The notes under the pieces were generated by a model. The model was not told where the DNA came from. It was given only the letters and a program-made list of their open reading frames with translations, and ran no database searches. The position numbers and the translations under genes are program-made. Positions 11,032-22,673 of a stretch of 64,000 nt of DNA are shown piece by piece. The DNA is from Theropithecus gelada (taxonomy: Eukaryota > Chordata > Mammalia > Primates > Cercopithecidae). The DNA lies in assembly GCF_003255815.1 (NCBI RefSeq), contig NC_037669.1:46648573-46712572 (forward strand). The letters run 5' to 3'. Position 1 is the stretch's first letter, and each line of letters opens with the position of its first letter.

Positions 11032-13184
11032 TATTTTAAATGTCATTTTGGTGTTTGTTCCTTGAGCCCAAAAAGCTCTGCCATCTGGATGGGGTCTCCA
11101 GGCCATGGGGCTTGGAGCTGGGTGTTCAGGTCCAACCCCTCCCTTTGCTGCTCTGCTACCCCCTTTTCAATGGGCCTGCATTCCTGGGGCTGGTACCTGG
11201 CACACCAGGTGCCCAGGAAGGGCAGGCGGCCCAGTTGGCCTGGCCTTCTGAGGGCACAGGAGAGCTGGGCTGGTTCTGTCTGCGCGTTTTCTGTGGAATG
11301 CAGACCGTGCTGGCAACACCAGGGCCTCGGGACACCTCTGCTTCTGACGCAGGCCGAGGACCGCGGTGATGCCCCGTGGTGAGCCGCAGCTGCTCCCGAC
11401 AGAGGCCGGGTGGGCGGGTGCTTCAGGGCAGGCTTCCCAGAAGAGGAGGAGCCTGCGCGGGGGCTGAAGGAAGGTCAGCAGGGTGACCTCAGGGGAAGTA
11501 CGTTGTTCCCTCTCTCTCCAGAACAGAGGAGCAGAACAAGCATCATGTGCAAAGCTTGTGGTGAACTGGGGAAAGCACAAAGCACCCCCGTGATGGAGCG
11601 TGGGGGTAGGATAGGAAGAGGTTGGCAGAGGGAGGGCGCCTCTCTGCTTCCTCCAGGGGCCTCTGTGGCTCCGTCTGGCTGTCCAGAGCAGTTGCCGAGT
11701 GTGGCCCTGGGGCCTGTCACTTCTTCATGCCTTGGTTTCCTCATCCGTGTAAAGGGGGCAGTCACGGCCCCTCCCCACCCACCCGGTGGTCAAGATGCCT
11801 TGGGGAACCTGGCACAGGACTGGCCCTTCAAATGTCTTTGCTCTGGTCCTCACAGAGACCCCAGGGCCACGTGATTTGTGGTGTGGTCCCGAAAAGGCAC
11901 TGAGGGAGGAGACCCCATGTTGCTGCCTTCAAACCCTGTGCTCTTTCAGATGAGCCCCCAGCTGCCATGGTGGCATTCCCCACTGGGCCAGGTTGCCCCA
12001 TAGGGCTGAGGCAGAGGACGGTATGGTGGTTAGAAAAGGTCCCCAAACTCCCACCTTCCCTTTCCATCTCCACTCCCACCCATGCACCGACCCGTCAATA
12101 GTGCAGGCTGCTGCAAAGAGGCATTCATGGGGCTGAGGGTGAGTAGGAGGCTCCCAGCGGGCTCTCTGTAGCTGGGGCTGGAATCCAAGGCTAGCAGCTC
12201 AGGCCCCTGGAGGCCAGCCTGTTGCTGGCCAGGTGGCAGATTGTGTTTTCCAAAGACTGCCTCCCCTGCACACCCATCCTGCAGGGCTTTGCAATGCACA
12301 GTGGGCCTGACACCCCTGCCAGAGGTGGGGGCTGTGCTGTGTTCCCGGGAGAGCCATGGGGCTTGTCACCAATCTGCCTGATGCAGCATAGCCCAGCGGT
12401 GGTGCCCTGCAGGCTTCTGAGCTCCAAACCCCCACTTCTCCTCCTCTGCCCTCCCTCTCCCTGCCCCCCTGGATGGGAGCTGTGCATGGACACATAAGAA
12501 GGCCGGCTGCCCTGAAGCCATCATGCTGCAGAGGCTGTGGAAAGGCCCCACAGAGCTAGACAGAGCTGCCAAAGAGCCCTGCCCCGGGGAAGTCTTGCCA
12601 GATAGGTGAGGATCTGCAGCCTGTGCAAGTCCCAACTGAGGCCTCAGACACTGGGACAGAGACCAGCCTTTCCCACTGTCCTCTCTGAATTCCCTGCAGA
12701 GACCATGAGAGAGAAAGGCAGCTATTGGCCGAAGCCACTACATTTTAGGGTGACTTGTGATGCTGCTGCAACTGATAGCGACTGTACCCCCACAGCCCCT
12801 GATGGATGCTTTGCCTGGCACCAGACTCTGTGCCCCTGAGAAGATGGGCTCCCTGGCTTGCCAAGCTGCTGTTTGTGGGGCTGGATAATAAGCAGCTGAA
12901 TGAACCAGAGACTATCAGTTGATTGAATGGGACTGGGGTGCATTTTCCATCAGGGAATCGGGGGCTCCTCTGAAGAGGCGATATGAGCTCTGAGGCCTGG
13001 AGAAGGAGGAGATGGCTCTGGGAGCTGGGGCCAGGCAGCCTGGCCCAGGATTGCCGTGATGGCCTCTGCTGGGTATGGCCCCCAGAGGCCTGCTGGCCGG
13101 TGAGCTCTGTGGGGGTGCACAGGGCGCTGGTTCTGCCCAGGAGGAAATGCCAACAGTGGAGTTGATGCTGGTGTAAGAGCAACA
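11032..13184. other. Intergenic, unique GC-richer sequence
   Basis: A MIR piece at about 11,720-11,760 (TTGGTTTCCTCATCC). Open frames on both strands here are short and overlap each other; none looks real. Confidence 0.5.
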
Positions 13185-15020
13185 GCAAAGGTATTTTTTA
13201 AACTTTTTTATGTTGAAATAATGATAATCTGTAACAATTACAGATTCACAGGAAGTTGGAAAGAGTAGAGAGAGAAGCCTGTGTACCCTTCACCCAATTT
13301 CCCCCAATGGTCACATTCTACGTAACCACCGCACATCAGAAAAAGGACATTGGCACTGGTGTGACAAGGGTGTCAAGCCCTGTGTCACTTTATCACACAT
13401 GGAGATCCATGTTCCTGTGTAACCAGGATACAGAACTGTTCCCTCTCCACGGAGACCCCCTGGTACTCCCCTTCACAGTGACAATCACCCCCACCACCCC
13501 AGCACCTGGCAGTCACCAATCTCCTCTCAATCTCTATGATTTTGTTATTTCAAAAATGTTATATAAATGGAATTATGCCATTTACGTTTTCTGTAATTAC
13601 TGATATAGCTTCAGTCTGCTGTTTTATTTGTTGCTTTGTTTGTTCCTGTGTTTGTTGGTGGCGGTGTTTCTCTATTTTCTTTTTTCTGCCTTGCCGTGTG
13701 TTACTTAGACATATTTAAGCATCTATTTTGGTTTATGTACAGTGCTTTTAGTGTATATCTTTGTATAGATTTCTAGTGGCTGCCATATTGCATTATACAT
13801 ATGTACTTATCACGGTCTACTGCCATCAACATTTTACCATTTCAAGTGACGTGTAGAAAGCTTACCTGTCTTTGTGTCCCTTTTCCTCTTCCACTTATAA
13901 TATAATTATCTTAAATATTTTTTCTACATACATTGACATTGAGACATTCAACAATGCTATAATTTTTGCTTCAACCATCAAATGTAACTTAGAAACCTTC
14001 AGAGAAGGGGTCCGTTTTATTTACCCATAGTTTTGTTCTTCCCATTGTGCTTTCTTCCTGATGTCTCAAGATTCCTCCATTATCACTTTCTTTCCATTAG
14101 AAGAAATTCCTTTGGCCCTCCTTTCACAGCAGGTTTGTTGGCAACAAACTTTGTCCTTCACCTGAAAAGGTCTTGATTCCCCCTCATTCCTGAGGGATAG
14201 TTTCACTGGGTATAGAATTTATGGTTGACAGCTCTTTTCTTACGGCATTTAAAAATGCTCCACTTATTTCTTGCCTCCGTGCTTTCTGATGAGAAATCCA
14301 TGTTGTTTGGAAGGTGGTTATGTGGCGGCTTTCAAAATTGGGGTTTGTCATTGTTGTTTTAGTTTTTGGAAGTCTGACTGTGATATGTCTTGGTGGGGAT
14401 TCCTTTGGATTTATAATGTTTGGAGTGCATTCAGCTTCTTGAATCCTTACATTTATGTCTTTTGCCAAGTTTAGGAGATTACTTCTTCAATATTTTTTCA
14501 GCTTTGTCCTCTTTCTCTTCTCCTCCTGGCAATTAGATGACATGAATGTTAGATCTTTTGTTATCTCTCAGATAACTCTTCTCCCACCCCTAGTCTATTT
14601 TCTCTCTGTTTCAGACTTGGTGGTTTCTATTGCTCTATCTCCAGGTTCACTACATCTTTCCTTTGACCCTCTGTTCTGCTTTGGAGTTATCCATTAAGTT
14701 TTTATTCTGATTATTGTATGTTTTTAAAAAATTCTAAAATGCCCATTTGGTTCTATTTATAACTTCTGTTTCCTTGCTGAGACATTCTTTATTTTCATTT
14801 GTTTCAAGCATGTTCATAATTGCTCATCAAAGCACCTTTATGATGGCTGCTTTGAAAGCCTCATCAGATAATCCCAATAGTCCTTCCTGTTCAACATATA
14901 CCAGTATTGGTGTATGCTGATTGTATTTTCTGGTACAATTGACATTTCTCTGGTTCTTGCTATGACAGGTGATTTTTTTTATTGGATCTTGAAAGTTTGG
15001 GGTATTGTATGTTGAGACCC
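13185..15020 (+). repeat. Long old L1 (L1M-type) segment
   Basis: About 1.8 kb of AT-rich, pyrimidine-biased sequence with words of old mammalian L1, such as AGTTTCACTGGGTATAGAAT, TGATGAGAAATCCATG, GATATGTCTTGGTGGGGATT and AAAGCCTCATCAGATAATCC, in the expected order. Heavily diverged; no intact frame. Confidence 0.75.
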
Positions 15021-15891
15021 TGGATTACATTTCAATCTTCTGTTTCACAGCTGGCCTCTCCTGACCCCATATGGTAGACAAAGAGGGGTGCTGTCCCATT
15101 ACATCAGGAAAGGGGGAGGGAAACCCAGCTTCCCCACTTTAGCCCAGGTGTTTTTAGCACAATGAGAAAACGGGCTGCTTCCCTCATCTCCAGGGAAGCA
15201 GGAGGCTGATGTCTTGCTGCCCTGCTTCTTGACAGGTCAGTGAGGAGCAACGGCTGCTAGGCCTTATAAAGAGGGTGCCAGGGATGGCTTTTCCAGAGGC
15301 TGTGGTCCTGGAGAGGGCTCCCATACTTGGGGACATCTTTGGTGACCTGACTGTGACCCCCCAGGGTGACAAGCAGCATTCTGGGAGTGGTAGAAACTGG
15401 ACTGAGCCAGGGACTGCAAACTGGAGGCCTGCTGGCTGGGATATTCACACTGAAAGGTCTTGTTCACTCCACACTCTCCCAATAACATGTGCATGCATTC
15501 CACTGCTCACTGCTGCTGCAGCCCTCGCCTGCTCCGGCATTCAGCCTGTCTCACTATTTACCTCCATCAACCACTTGGCCACTGAAGTCATCGGAGTTTG
15601 CAGCCCCAGGAGGTGGCAGTGTCAAGTCCCCCCAGTGCTCCAGTGATTGTTTGCATGTGTGTGGGCAGGTAGGGGACAGGGGGAGGGACTCTGCTACTCT
15701 GTCTTTTGTGCAATAAAGTATTGACGTTGACCTGATTTTGTCTCCAGGCCGGGAGTGGGGTGGTGACAGACCTGAGCCCAGAGTGGTCAAAGGGAAAGGA
15801 AGCCAAAGAGGGCTCCTGGGGTGGGGTGGGGACTGCAGAGAGGCTTCCTGGAGGAGGGAAGAAGGAGCTTGGGCCTTGAAAAATGAATGGT
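15021..15891. other. Intergenic; possible poly(A) signal at 15,711
   Basis: Unique-looking sequence ending in GTGCAATAAAGTATTGACG, an AATAAA hexamer with a GT-rich stretch upstream. No exon or open frame supports a transcript. Confidence 0.4.
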
Positions 15892-16054
15892 GGCCAGGCA
15901 CAGTGGCTTACGTCTTAATCCCAGCACTTTGGGAGGCTGAGGCAGGAGGATCACTTGAGTCCAAGAGTTCGAGACCAGCCTGGCCAAGATAGGGAGACCC
16001 CCCCATCTCTACAAAAGAAAAAATAAAATAAAATAAAATAAAATAAAAATAAAG
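15892..16054 (+). mobile_element. Alu left monomer (FLAM) with (AAAAT)n tail
   Basis: GGCCAGGCACAGTGGCTTAC, CAGCACTTTGGGAGGCTGAG and GACCAGCCTGGCCAAGATAG form a single Alu arm. The A-rich tail has become an (AAAAT) microsatellite at 16,021-16,053. Confidence 0.9.
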
Positions 16055-17589
16055 AACAAGGAAAGGGCCAGGTTGGGGCCCTCTTGGCGAGGAGCACAGC
16101 ATGAGGAAAGGTCTGGTGTGGAGGTGTCTTTGGAGCAACAGCACAGTGTGCAGAGAGCACTGGGTACCAGGGAGACATGGCTGTAAGGTGGCCTGTTGGC
16201 CCCACAGGGTCCTGAGTGCAGGCATCTCCACACTACCCGCTGGACCACATGGCTGAGCATGGGTTGCAGTGCCCACAGGGGAGCCACACTGCTTGCTCTG
16301 GAAACTGGGCCCCGCCACCACCTGGCTGTGGCCTTGGTCAGGTCAGCCCCTGACTTGCTGCTGTGTCCATATGTGTAGATGGGGGACAGCAGTCTGCCCA
16401 CCTCATAGAGGAGCTCAGCGGGTAAAAACGTGGATTCCTGCCTGGTGCATTTTGAGCATTTGGTCCCAGCTGGATGTGGGGGAGGGTGGACAGTGGATGG
16501 GCTGTGCTGGCTGTCCAGGTGCACATCGGGGCTGCAGTGGCTCCTGGTGGGTTTGACCTGTCCTGCATCCAGGCCCACTTGTTTGATAACTGCACCTGGA
16601 TTTTCTTTGGGGAACCACTTTCCCAATTCCACCTACTCACTCTGGAGAGGTCCCTGATCCCAGCCAACTATCAGGCTACAGTGACGGGTTCAAGGGGGCC
16701 ACGCGATCCAGTCTGGTTTACCGAAGCTTCATTCTGGGAACTTTCCTAGACCTATGAGGAAAGAAAAGCTTGGAGCTGCCAAGGCTACCAGGTGCAGAAG
16801 GGCTGCGTGGGCGTGAACCAAGCCAGCGGCCAGCAGAACCCTGCTGTGCCCAAGATCCTGTAGGTCTGAGCTGCTGCTCACTTGAGTCCAATAGATGCCT
16901 CTTGGAGCCTAAGTCCAGTCAGGTTTCTGTCACTTGGAACCAGCAGCAGGGGTGGGCAGAGAATGGTGCTGGGTGAGCCTTCTCTTTGGCATGCCTGCAG
17001 CTGGGCTGAGCCCTTCTCCTCTTGCGTGGGGAGGAGGACCAGAAAAAAAAACCTCAGAGTTGGAGGATGAGTCCGTGAGCACCAACCTTAGGCATCGCCT
17101 CTTTTCAGGGCTCTGCAATAGTCAGCAGTCTCCCCACATCCATGCTACCTCCCAATGTCCTCTCCACCCAGTGGCCAGAGTGGGCTTCCTGGAATGCAAC
17201 AGTGACTGCATCTTGTCCGCACACCTACTGTCAGCGGCTCCCTGTGGGCCTAGGCTCACAGTTTGACCCCACAAGGCCATGTGGGGATGAGCTGAGATGA
17301 CCACAGCGCTCCACACTCACGACCTGGCCCAGGGGGCATCTGTTCCATGCCAGGCCACAGGCAGGGTGACAACGAAGTGCACAAGGCCCCGACCCCATGA
17401 GCAGGGAGGACAAGGGAGGGAGCAGTGACAATAAAATGGTGACATGGGAAGTCAGAGGGAGGAGGGCCACCCAGGGTCTCCCAAGTGGGAGAATGGGTGG
17501 AAGTGCCACAGACAAAGGGGGAGGATGAACCAGTGTGCCAAGGGACAGGGAGGCTGGCATGTGTGCACGGGAAGGAGAGAGGTGGAAAG
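16055..17589. other. Intergenic, no gene recognised
   Basis: Mostly unique sequence. A 92-residue open frame at 16,474-16,749 resembles no protein I know. Confidence 0.5.
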
Positions 17590-17855
17590 CAAGTCCAAGT
17601 GTGTGTGTTCTTGCATGTGTGAGTGGATGTGCATGTGTGTGCTTGCATGTTTAGGAGTATATGCATGTGTGTGCCTGCGTGTGCATGTGTACTTGCATGT
17701 GTGAGTGCACTTGTGTGTGTGCTCGCATGTGTGTGTACAAGTGTGTGCTTGAATGTGTGTGTCTGCTTTCATGTGTATGCGCTTGCATGAGTGTATGTGT
17801 TTGTATATTTGAATATGTGTGCGTGTGTATGTGTGCACATGTGTGGAGGCATTTC
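17590..17855. repeat. Complex (TG)n / GCATGTG tract 2
   Basis: About 265 bases of TGTGTG, GCATGTG and TTGCATG units, like tract 1 at 3,640. Imperfect, so old. Alternating purine-pyrimidine throughout. Confidence 0.9.
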
Positions 17856-18814
17856 ATGTGTTAAAAGATGCCACTAGAGGGTCTGAGCAGAGGGTCCCCC
17901 CAGCTCTCTATCAGATCCCTGTGGACCACAGTGTGGAGAGCAGAGTTGGGAGGACTGAGCTGGCAACTGAGGGTCCCCATGTCCTCCAGGTAGGAGGTGA
18001 CAGAAGCAGGGGAAGTGAGACAAGGATGGGTTAGGAGTATTTGGCAGTGGTGGTGCCAGGTTCCAAAGTGGGCCCAAGCAGGAATCCAGATGTCCCCCAC
18101 AACTAGCTTTGAACTCAGTGGCCAGGGATCTGAGGGCCATCCCCCAGAGCTGGGGGTGCCTGGATCCTCCCCATCTCCTCCTCACCCAGCAGCAGTGGGG
18201 TTGCCTCAAGGGGAAGGAGGTCCTGAGTGTACTTTAGCAGAAAGCTCTGACTCATGCAAATGCAGAACAGTCCCCAGAGCTGCCCCTGGGGGCAGGAGCA
18301 TGGGAAGGTGCCAAAAGAGGTTCCTCTCCAGACCCCACTGAAATGGAACCATGTTCCTAAGAATCTCCTGCACTACTCTACAGACTCCCCAGCCCTCTGA
18401 GCTGCTGAAGGCAAACAGAAGCTAAACCAACAGGGGAAACCCAGAGGGAAGAGCCCAGCAGCCTGCTGAGTCACTTCCCCTCTGTTTGATGTGGGGTCAG
18501 GAGCCCCAAAACCACAGACCCTGGCTCCAATCTCAGCTCCTCTGGGGTTGCTCACCTCCAACTTCTCCATCTGCATTTGGGGTGCTGCAGTCCCTCCTCA
18601 GAGGGCAGTGTCAGGACCCAGTGAGGTCACACCAGGAGCTCAGAGCTAAACAGAGGGCAGCTGCTGTTGGGGCCAGACGGGACCCGCAGGGGCTCTAGAG
18701 CCTGCCTCACGCAGCCCATCCCTAGCAAGAGGCACTCGCCTCTGTCTCCCACAAACCACCTGTGGAGTCTTCTCCCCACCTTCCTGTGGGGGCACAGCCT
18801 TTTCCTTGTTGACT
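17856..18814. other. Intergenic, unique sequence
   Basis: Nothing recognised. Confidence 0.5.
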
Positions 18815-19120
18815 CTAGCGAGTTCTTTATATATTCAGGATACACATCCTTTGACAATTAGATGTGTTATAAGCCATCTCTTTCTAGATTCTGACTTGTC
18901 TCATTATTTTTATTATTTGTAACTTTTAATGAGCAAAAGTAACTAATTTTAATGTAGTCAAATTGACTCATATTTTCCTTTATTTATTTTTTTAGCATCT
19001 TGTTTATGAAATCTTCCCCTAGCCCAGGGACAGGAAGCGAATCTGCGCTCTGGTCTCCTAAAAGCCTTGGAATTTTCTGTGTGGCGCTGAGACCTAGGCC
19101 ACCTGGAATCCACGGTTGCT
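18815..19120 (+). repeat. Old L1 fragment
   Basis: AGTTCTTTATATATTCAGGA and GTAGTCAAATTGACTCATAT, then GAAATCTTCCCCTAGCCCAG, match the order of an old L1 region in sense. Confidence 0.65.
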
Positions 19121-20084
19121 CATGATGGGAGAAGGGATTCCAGGGTGTAATGAGAGGGTCACACGAACAGATTCTCACTGTGATGGCTCTTGCTGCTGCT
19201 GTGTGGCTAGTGGACAAAAAGGTGTTACCAAGTAGAGCAGGCAGAGCACAGAGGAGGTGCTCCTTCCTGAGGAGCCCAGAATGGGGATGGAGGGAAGTGG
19301 AAAATTCTGGAATACGTTTTTGGGAAGAATCCACTGGGCTGAGGGATGCAGGGGGCATGGGGAGCATGGAGGTTCCCAGTAGGGCAACCTCGGGGATGTG
19401 GCGCATTTCACAGAGACGGGGAAAAAGAGGGGAGGTACCTGGTTAACGAGGAGCTTGGTCCTGGCCACCCAGAGTTCAGTGGCCCTGGAACTTCCCCAGA
19501 TGCAGCTGGAGACACGGGGCTGGACCTCAGAGGAGAGGCCTAGGCTCTCCCGGGGGACCCTGAACACAGAGCAGGAAGCTCCTGGAGGAGTGTCTTCCTT
19601 GTGGCAAAAGGGCAGGAACAGGCAGACAGCAGGGACAGCCCCTGGTGCTGGTGACAGGTGGCACAGACAAGAACTGATGAACATTCCCTGAGGTCAGCCA
19701 TGGCGTCCACACTCACTGTGTCCCTCACCACAGCTCTGCAAGCTCTCAGGTCCATTTCACAGATGAGGAAATTGAGGCTCAGAGAGCAGTCAGGACTTGC
19801 TCTGCCTTCACTAGCCATGAGGCTGGATCTGTGCCCACATGTGTGTCTCGGCAGTCCATGAGGAAAGAAACCTCTCCGGTCTTGTTTGCCAGGGAAGGGA
19901 GGGGAAGTGCAGCCCAGAGGCTGGGTCAGGACCACAGACTGGAGGAGCCAGACTCCTGGGGTTAGCCTCCCAGCCTGGTCTCCTACCCACTGGGGAACTT
20001 GGGCACGTCTCCAGCCTCAGCCCACCCATCTGTAGAAGGTAGCAGAGCCAGTGCTGTATGAGTGCTTGGGAAATAAAATAATAT
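19121..20084. other. Intergenic, with a MIR piece at 19,725-19,800
   Basis: CATTTCACAGATGAGGAAAT and GAGGCTCAGAGAGCAGTCAG give the MIR core. The rest looks unique. Confidence 0.55.
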
Positions 20085-20146
20085 ATATAACTTTTGAGGA
20101 AGATGTTCTGCCTCATTCAGGAATATGTAAGTTAAAACCACAATGA

Positions 20147-20396
20147 GGCTGGGCATGGTGGCTCATGCCTGTAATCCCAGCACTTTGGGAGGCCGAGGCG
20201 GGCAGATCACTTGAGTTTGAGTTTGAGACCAACCTTGCCAACATGGCAAAACAAAAATTAGCAGCACATGCCTGTAATCCCAGCTACTCGGGAAGCTGAG
20301 GTGGGAGGATCACTTGAACCCAGGAGGTGGAGGTTGCAGTGAGCTGAGATCGAGCCACTGCACTCCAGTCCGGGTGACAGGGTGAGACTCAACGAG
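20147..20396 (+). mobile_element. Alu dimer with internal deletion
   Basis: GGCTGGGCATGGTGGCTCAT and TGCACTCCAGTCCGGGTGAC mark both arms in sense. The middle A-rich part is shortened. No long tail; it runs into the next Alu. Confidence 0.9.
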
Positions 20397-20693
20397 TCTG
20401 GGTGCTGTGTCTCATGCCTTTAATCGCAACACTTTGAGAGGCTGTGGTGGGAGGATCACCGGAACCCAGGAGTTTGAGACCAGCTTGGGCAACATAGAGA
20501 CCTCGTCTCTATGTTGAAAAAAAATTAGCCAGACATGGTGGTGCCCATCTGTAGTCGCAGCTACTCAGGAGGCTGAGGCGGGAGGATGGTTTGAGCCTAG
20601 GAGCTTGAGGTTACAGTGAGCTCTGATTGCACCACAACACTCCAGCTTGGGTGACAGAGCGAGACTCTGTCTGTCTCTAAAGGAAAAAAAAAA
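20397..20693 (+). mobile_element. Second Alu, older
   Basis: CTGGGTGCTGTGTCTCATGC to AGACTCTGTCTGTCTC, then an A-rich tail. Much more diverged than its neighbour. Confidence 0.9.
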
Positions 20694-21010
20694 GCAGACA
20701 AGCAAAACCACCTAGTGAAAAACCAGTTCATGCCACTAGATTTGCAAAACTAAAGAGTGCCAAGTATTGGTGAGGATGTGGCACAGCCAGACCCTTCCAC
20801 ATTCCTGCTGAGCTGCTGGGAGTGTAAACTGGGACTTTCACTTGGGAAGACGGTTTTGCTGTATCTCCTAAAGCTAGATATATCCTACCCCATGACCCTG
20901 CAGACCATCCCTGGATCTAAAGGTGCCCACTGAGAGGCATGCACAGGATGCTCATCATAGCTTTGCTCATCATGGCCCCAGGTAGGTGACAATTCCATGT
21001 CCATCAGCAG

Positions 21011-21649
21011 GAGAATTGGTGAGCAGGCGCCCAACGCGGCAGAATACCACAAAACAGGCTGCGAGGACGATACCTGCGAGCAGCCGCCCTGTGCCCCTCA
21101 CCACACAGAGCAGACGGAGAAAACAGCACAGGCTGAGTGACCCCGTTTCCATAATACCCAAAACAAGCCAACCAAACAGCGTCCCATTCTGGGATGCAAA
21201 TATAAGAGGTCACACCCAAAGAAAAGCAGTTAAAGATGAACACAAAAATGAGGGTTGTGGCTGCTCCTGAGGAGGGAGGAGCAGGGTGAGACTGGGAGGG
21301 ACACCTGGGCCCGGTATGAGTCCCTTCCCTTTCCCTCCTAACCATGTGAACTGTAGAGGGTTCCTCTTCTGTAGGGGTGACGTGATTCACACAGCAAAAA
21401 CCGCACCCCACAGGCTACAGATGGAGGCCCAGTCCCCAGCCGGGTTTTCCTGGCCCTTTTGCTCTGTTATTGATGCTCCCGCTGCCGGCTTCCCCTTGGC
21501 CTGGTTGCCCTCCACCGGGACGCCCTCCCGGATGCCTCCCGCCTGCGGGTGGCGGTTGTGAGTACAGTCACTGAATGCTGGGTGTCTGCCCCTCAGCCTT
21601 GCCATGCAGGCTGGGGGTATTGCCTGGGCAGCTCCGGCTCGTCACCCTG
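21011..21649. other. Intergenic, between L1 and CpG island
   Basis: Begins as degraded L1 3' sequence (to about 21,240) and becomes GC-rich unique DNA. No gene. Confidence 0.5.
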
Positions 21650-21788
21650 GACTCTGCAGCCCCACCCCTCGCACCCTCCAGACCCGCTACCCCAGGCTCA
21701 GCCGGAGTTCGCGTCTCACCACGCCTCTGCCGCGGGACTTTCCTCCCTGGGCCGCGTCCCCAGCCAGGAATGCGCCACCAGCCTGGGG

Positions 21789-21802
21789 CCTGCAGGGGGC
21801 GC
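21789..21802 (+). promoter_or_regulatory. CTCF-like motif, plus strand
   Basis: The 14-mer CCTGCAGGGGGCGC matches the CTCF core pattern CCASYAGRKGGCRS at 13 of 14 positions. It lies at the upstream shoulder of the CpG island. Motif match only; occupancy is unknown. Confidence 0.4.
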
Positions 21803-22125
21803 CCGGGCTCCCCGCGCAGGTGCCCCCCCATCTGACAGAGAGGAATGCGCGAGGCCGAGAGCTAGGAACACCCGGCCCCGCAAGGTCTGGGAACTGCGAC
21901 TGCCTCCTTCAGCCTCAGTTTCCCCTCCCGTGAAAGGAGGCCATGCTCCTAGCCTGGACACACTGAGCCAGGCCCTGTTCCCGGGGTCGCGGGCTACCCC
22001 GCTCGAGGGCGGGGGGCTCCCGGACCTGCTCGCGCGGCCCCGGCACCCAGAGAGTTGAGGCTGGCAGCCGTATCGCCCTTTGAAGGCGCGCGGTGGGCCC
22101 CTGCGGGCGCGCGACGCGGGACAGA

Positions 22126-22139
22126 GCGCCCTCTGGAGG
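22126..22139 (-). promoter_or_regulatory. CTCF-like motif, minus strand
   Basis: Read on the minus strand this is CCTCCAGAGGGCGC, 13 of 14 to the CTCF core pattern. It faces the plus-strand motif at 21,789 (convergent pair about 340 bp apart) and lies next to the GC boxes. Motif match only. Confidence 0.35.
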
Positions 22140-22148
22140 CCGCCGCCG

Positions 22149-22171
22149 GCCCCGCCCCCGCCCCGCCCCCG
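22149..22171. promoter_or_regulatory. Cluster of GC boxes (SP/KLF)
   Basis: Three overlapping CCGCCC units follow each other in this C-rich stretch, giving adjacent SP1/KLF-type sites about 150 bp before the assembly gap. Typical of TATA-less CpG-island promoters. Confidence 0.6.
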
Positions 22172-22182
22172 GGCTCTGGGCG

Positions 22183-22192
22183 GCGCATGCGC
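22183..22192. promoter_or_regulatory. NRF1 palindrome
   Basis: GCGCATGCGC is a perfect core NRF1 site, 12 bases past the GC boxes. NRF1 sites of this form concentrate close to transcription starts of CpG-island genes, so the start is probably in the next 100-450 bases, part of which is missing. Confidence 0.55.
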
Positions 22193-22313
22193 GCGGCGCG
22201 GCGCTCCGCGGGCGGCGAGAGCGAGGCCGGTCCGCAGCCGCGCGGCGCTCGGCGCCCCATTCATGCTGGGCATCGGCGGCACCACCACGCAGCGGAGCCC
22301 GGGCGCGGCGGCG

Positions 22314-22621
22314 NNNNNNNNNNNNNNNNNNNNNNNNNNNNNNNNNNNNNNNNNNNNNNNNNNNNNNNNNNNNNNNNNNNNNNNNNNNNNNNNNNNNNNN
22401 NNNNNNNNNNNNNNNNNNNNNNNNNNNNNNNNNNNNNNNNNNNNNNNNNNNNNNNNNNNNNNNNNNNNNNNNNNNNNNNNNNNNNNNNNNNNNNNNNNNN
22501 NNNNNNNNNNNNNNNNNNNNNNNNNNNNNNNNNNNNNNNNNNNNNNNNNNNNNNNNNNNNNNNNNNNNNNNNNNNNNNNNNNNNNNNNNNNNNNNNNNNN
22601 NNNNNNNNNNNNNNNNNNNNN
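22314..22621. other. Assembly gap (308 N) inside the promoter CpG island
   Basis: All bases are N. The flanks are extremely GC-rich, the usual reason for sequencing drop-out. The likely transcription start and most of the untranslated first exon fall here. The N length may be a real estimate or arbitrary, so reading frames cannot be carried across it. Confidence 0.99.
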
Positions 22622-22673
22622 GGGCGGCTGGGCGCGGCGATGGCCGGCGGCGGGGCGCGCCCCGGGGCGGCGG
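22622..22673 (+). other. PLXNA1: Putative PLXNA1 first exon (5' UTR), 3' part only
   Basis: The sequence runs from the gap to CGG|GTGAGT, a near-ideal splice donor at 22,673/22,674. Joined to the acceptor at 27,044/27,045 it yields a 5' UTR containing a start codon in strong Kozak context (22,640, G at +4). That codon opens an 18-codon uORF. The plexin frame is also open through this exon back to the gap, so no upstream stop proves where translation begins. The exon is inferred from splice signals and the CpG island, not from a transcript. Confidence 0.5.

Larger units (their letters stand above)
20085..21010 (+). repeat. L1 fragment split by two Alus
   Basis: 20,085-20,146 (AGATGTTCTGCCTCATTCAG, AAACCACAATGAG) and 20,694-21,010 (TTGGTGAGGATGTGGCACAG, CATCATAGCTTTGCTCATCA) are one L1 ORF2 3' segment in sense, interrupted by Alu sequence. 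Confidence 0.75.

Noticed and set aside
15711..15716. AATAAA as the 3' end of a gene
   Set aside because: No exon, donor/acceptor pair or coding frame leads up to it; left as a bare hexamer.
16474..16749. Possible processed pseudogene
   Set aside because: No protein family recognised, and neighbouring words look like an old interspersed repeat.
17452..17838. His/Thr-rich open frame on the minus strand
   Set aside because: Translation of the second TG tract.
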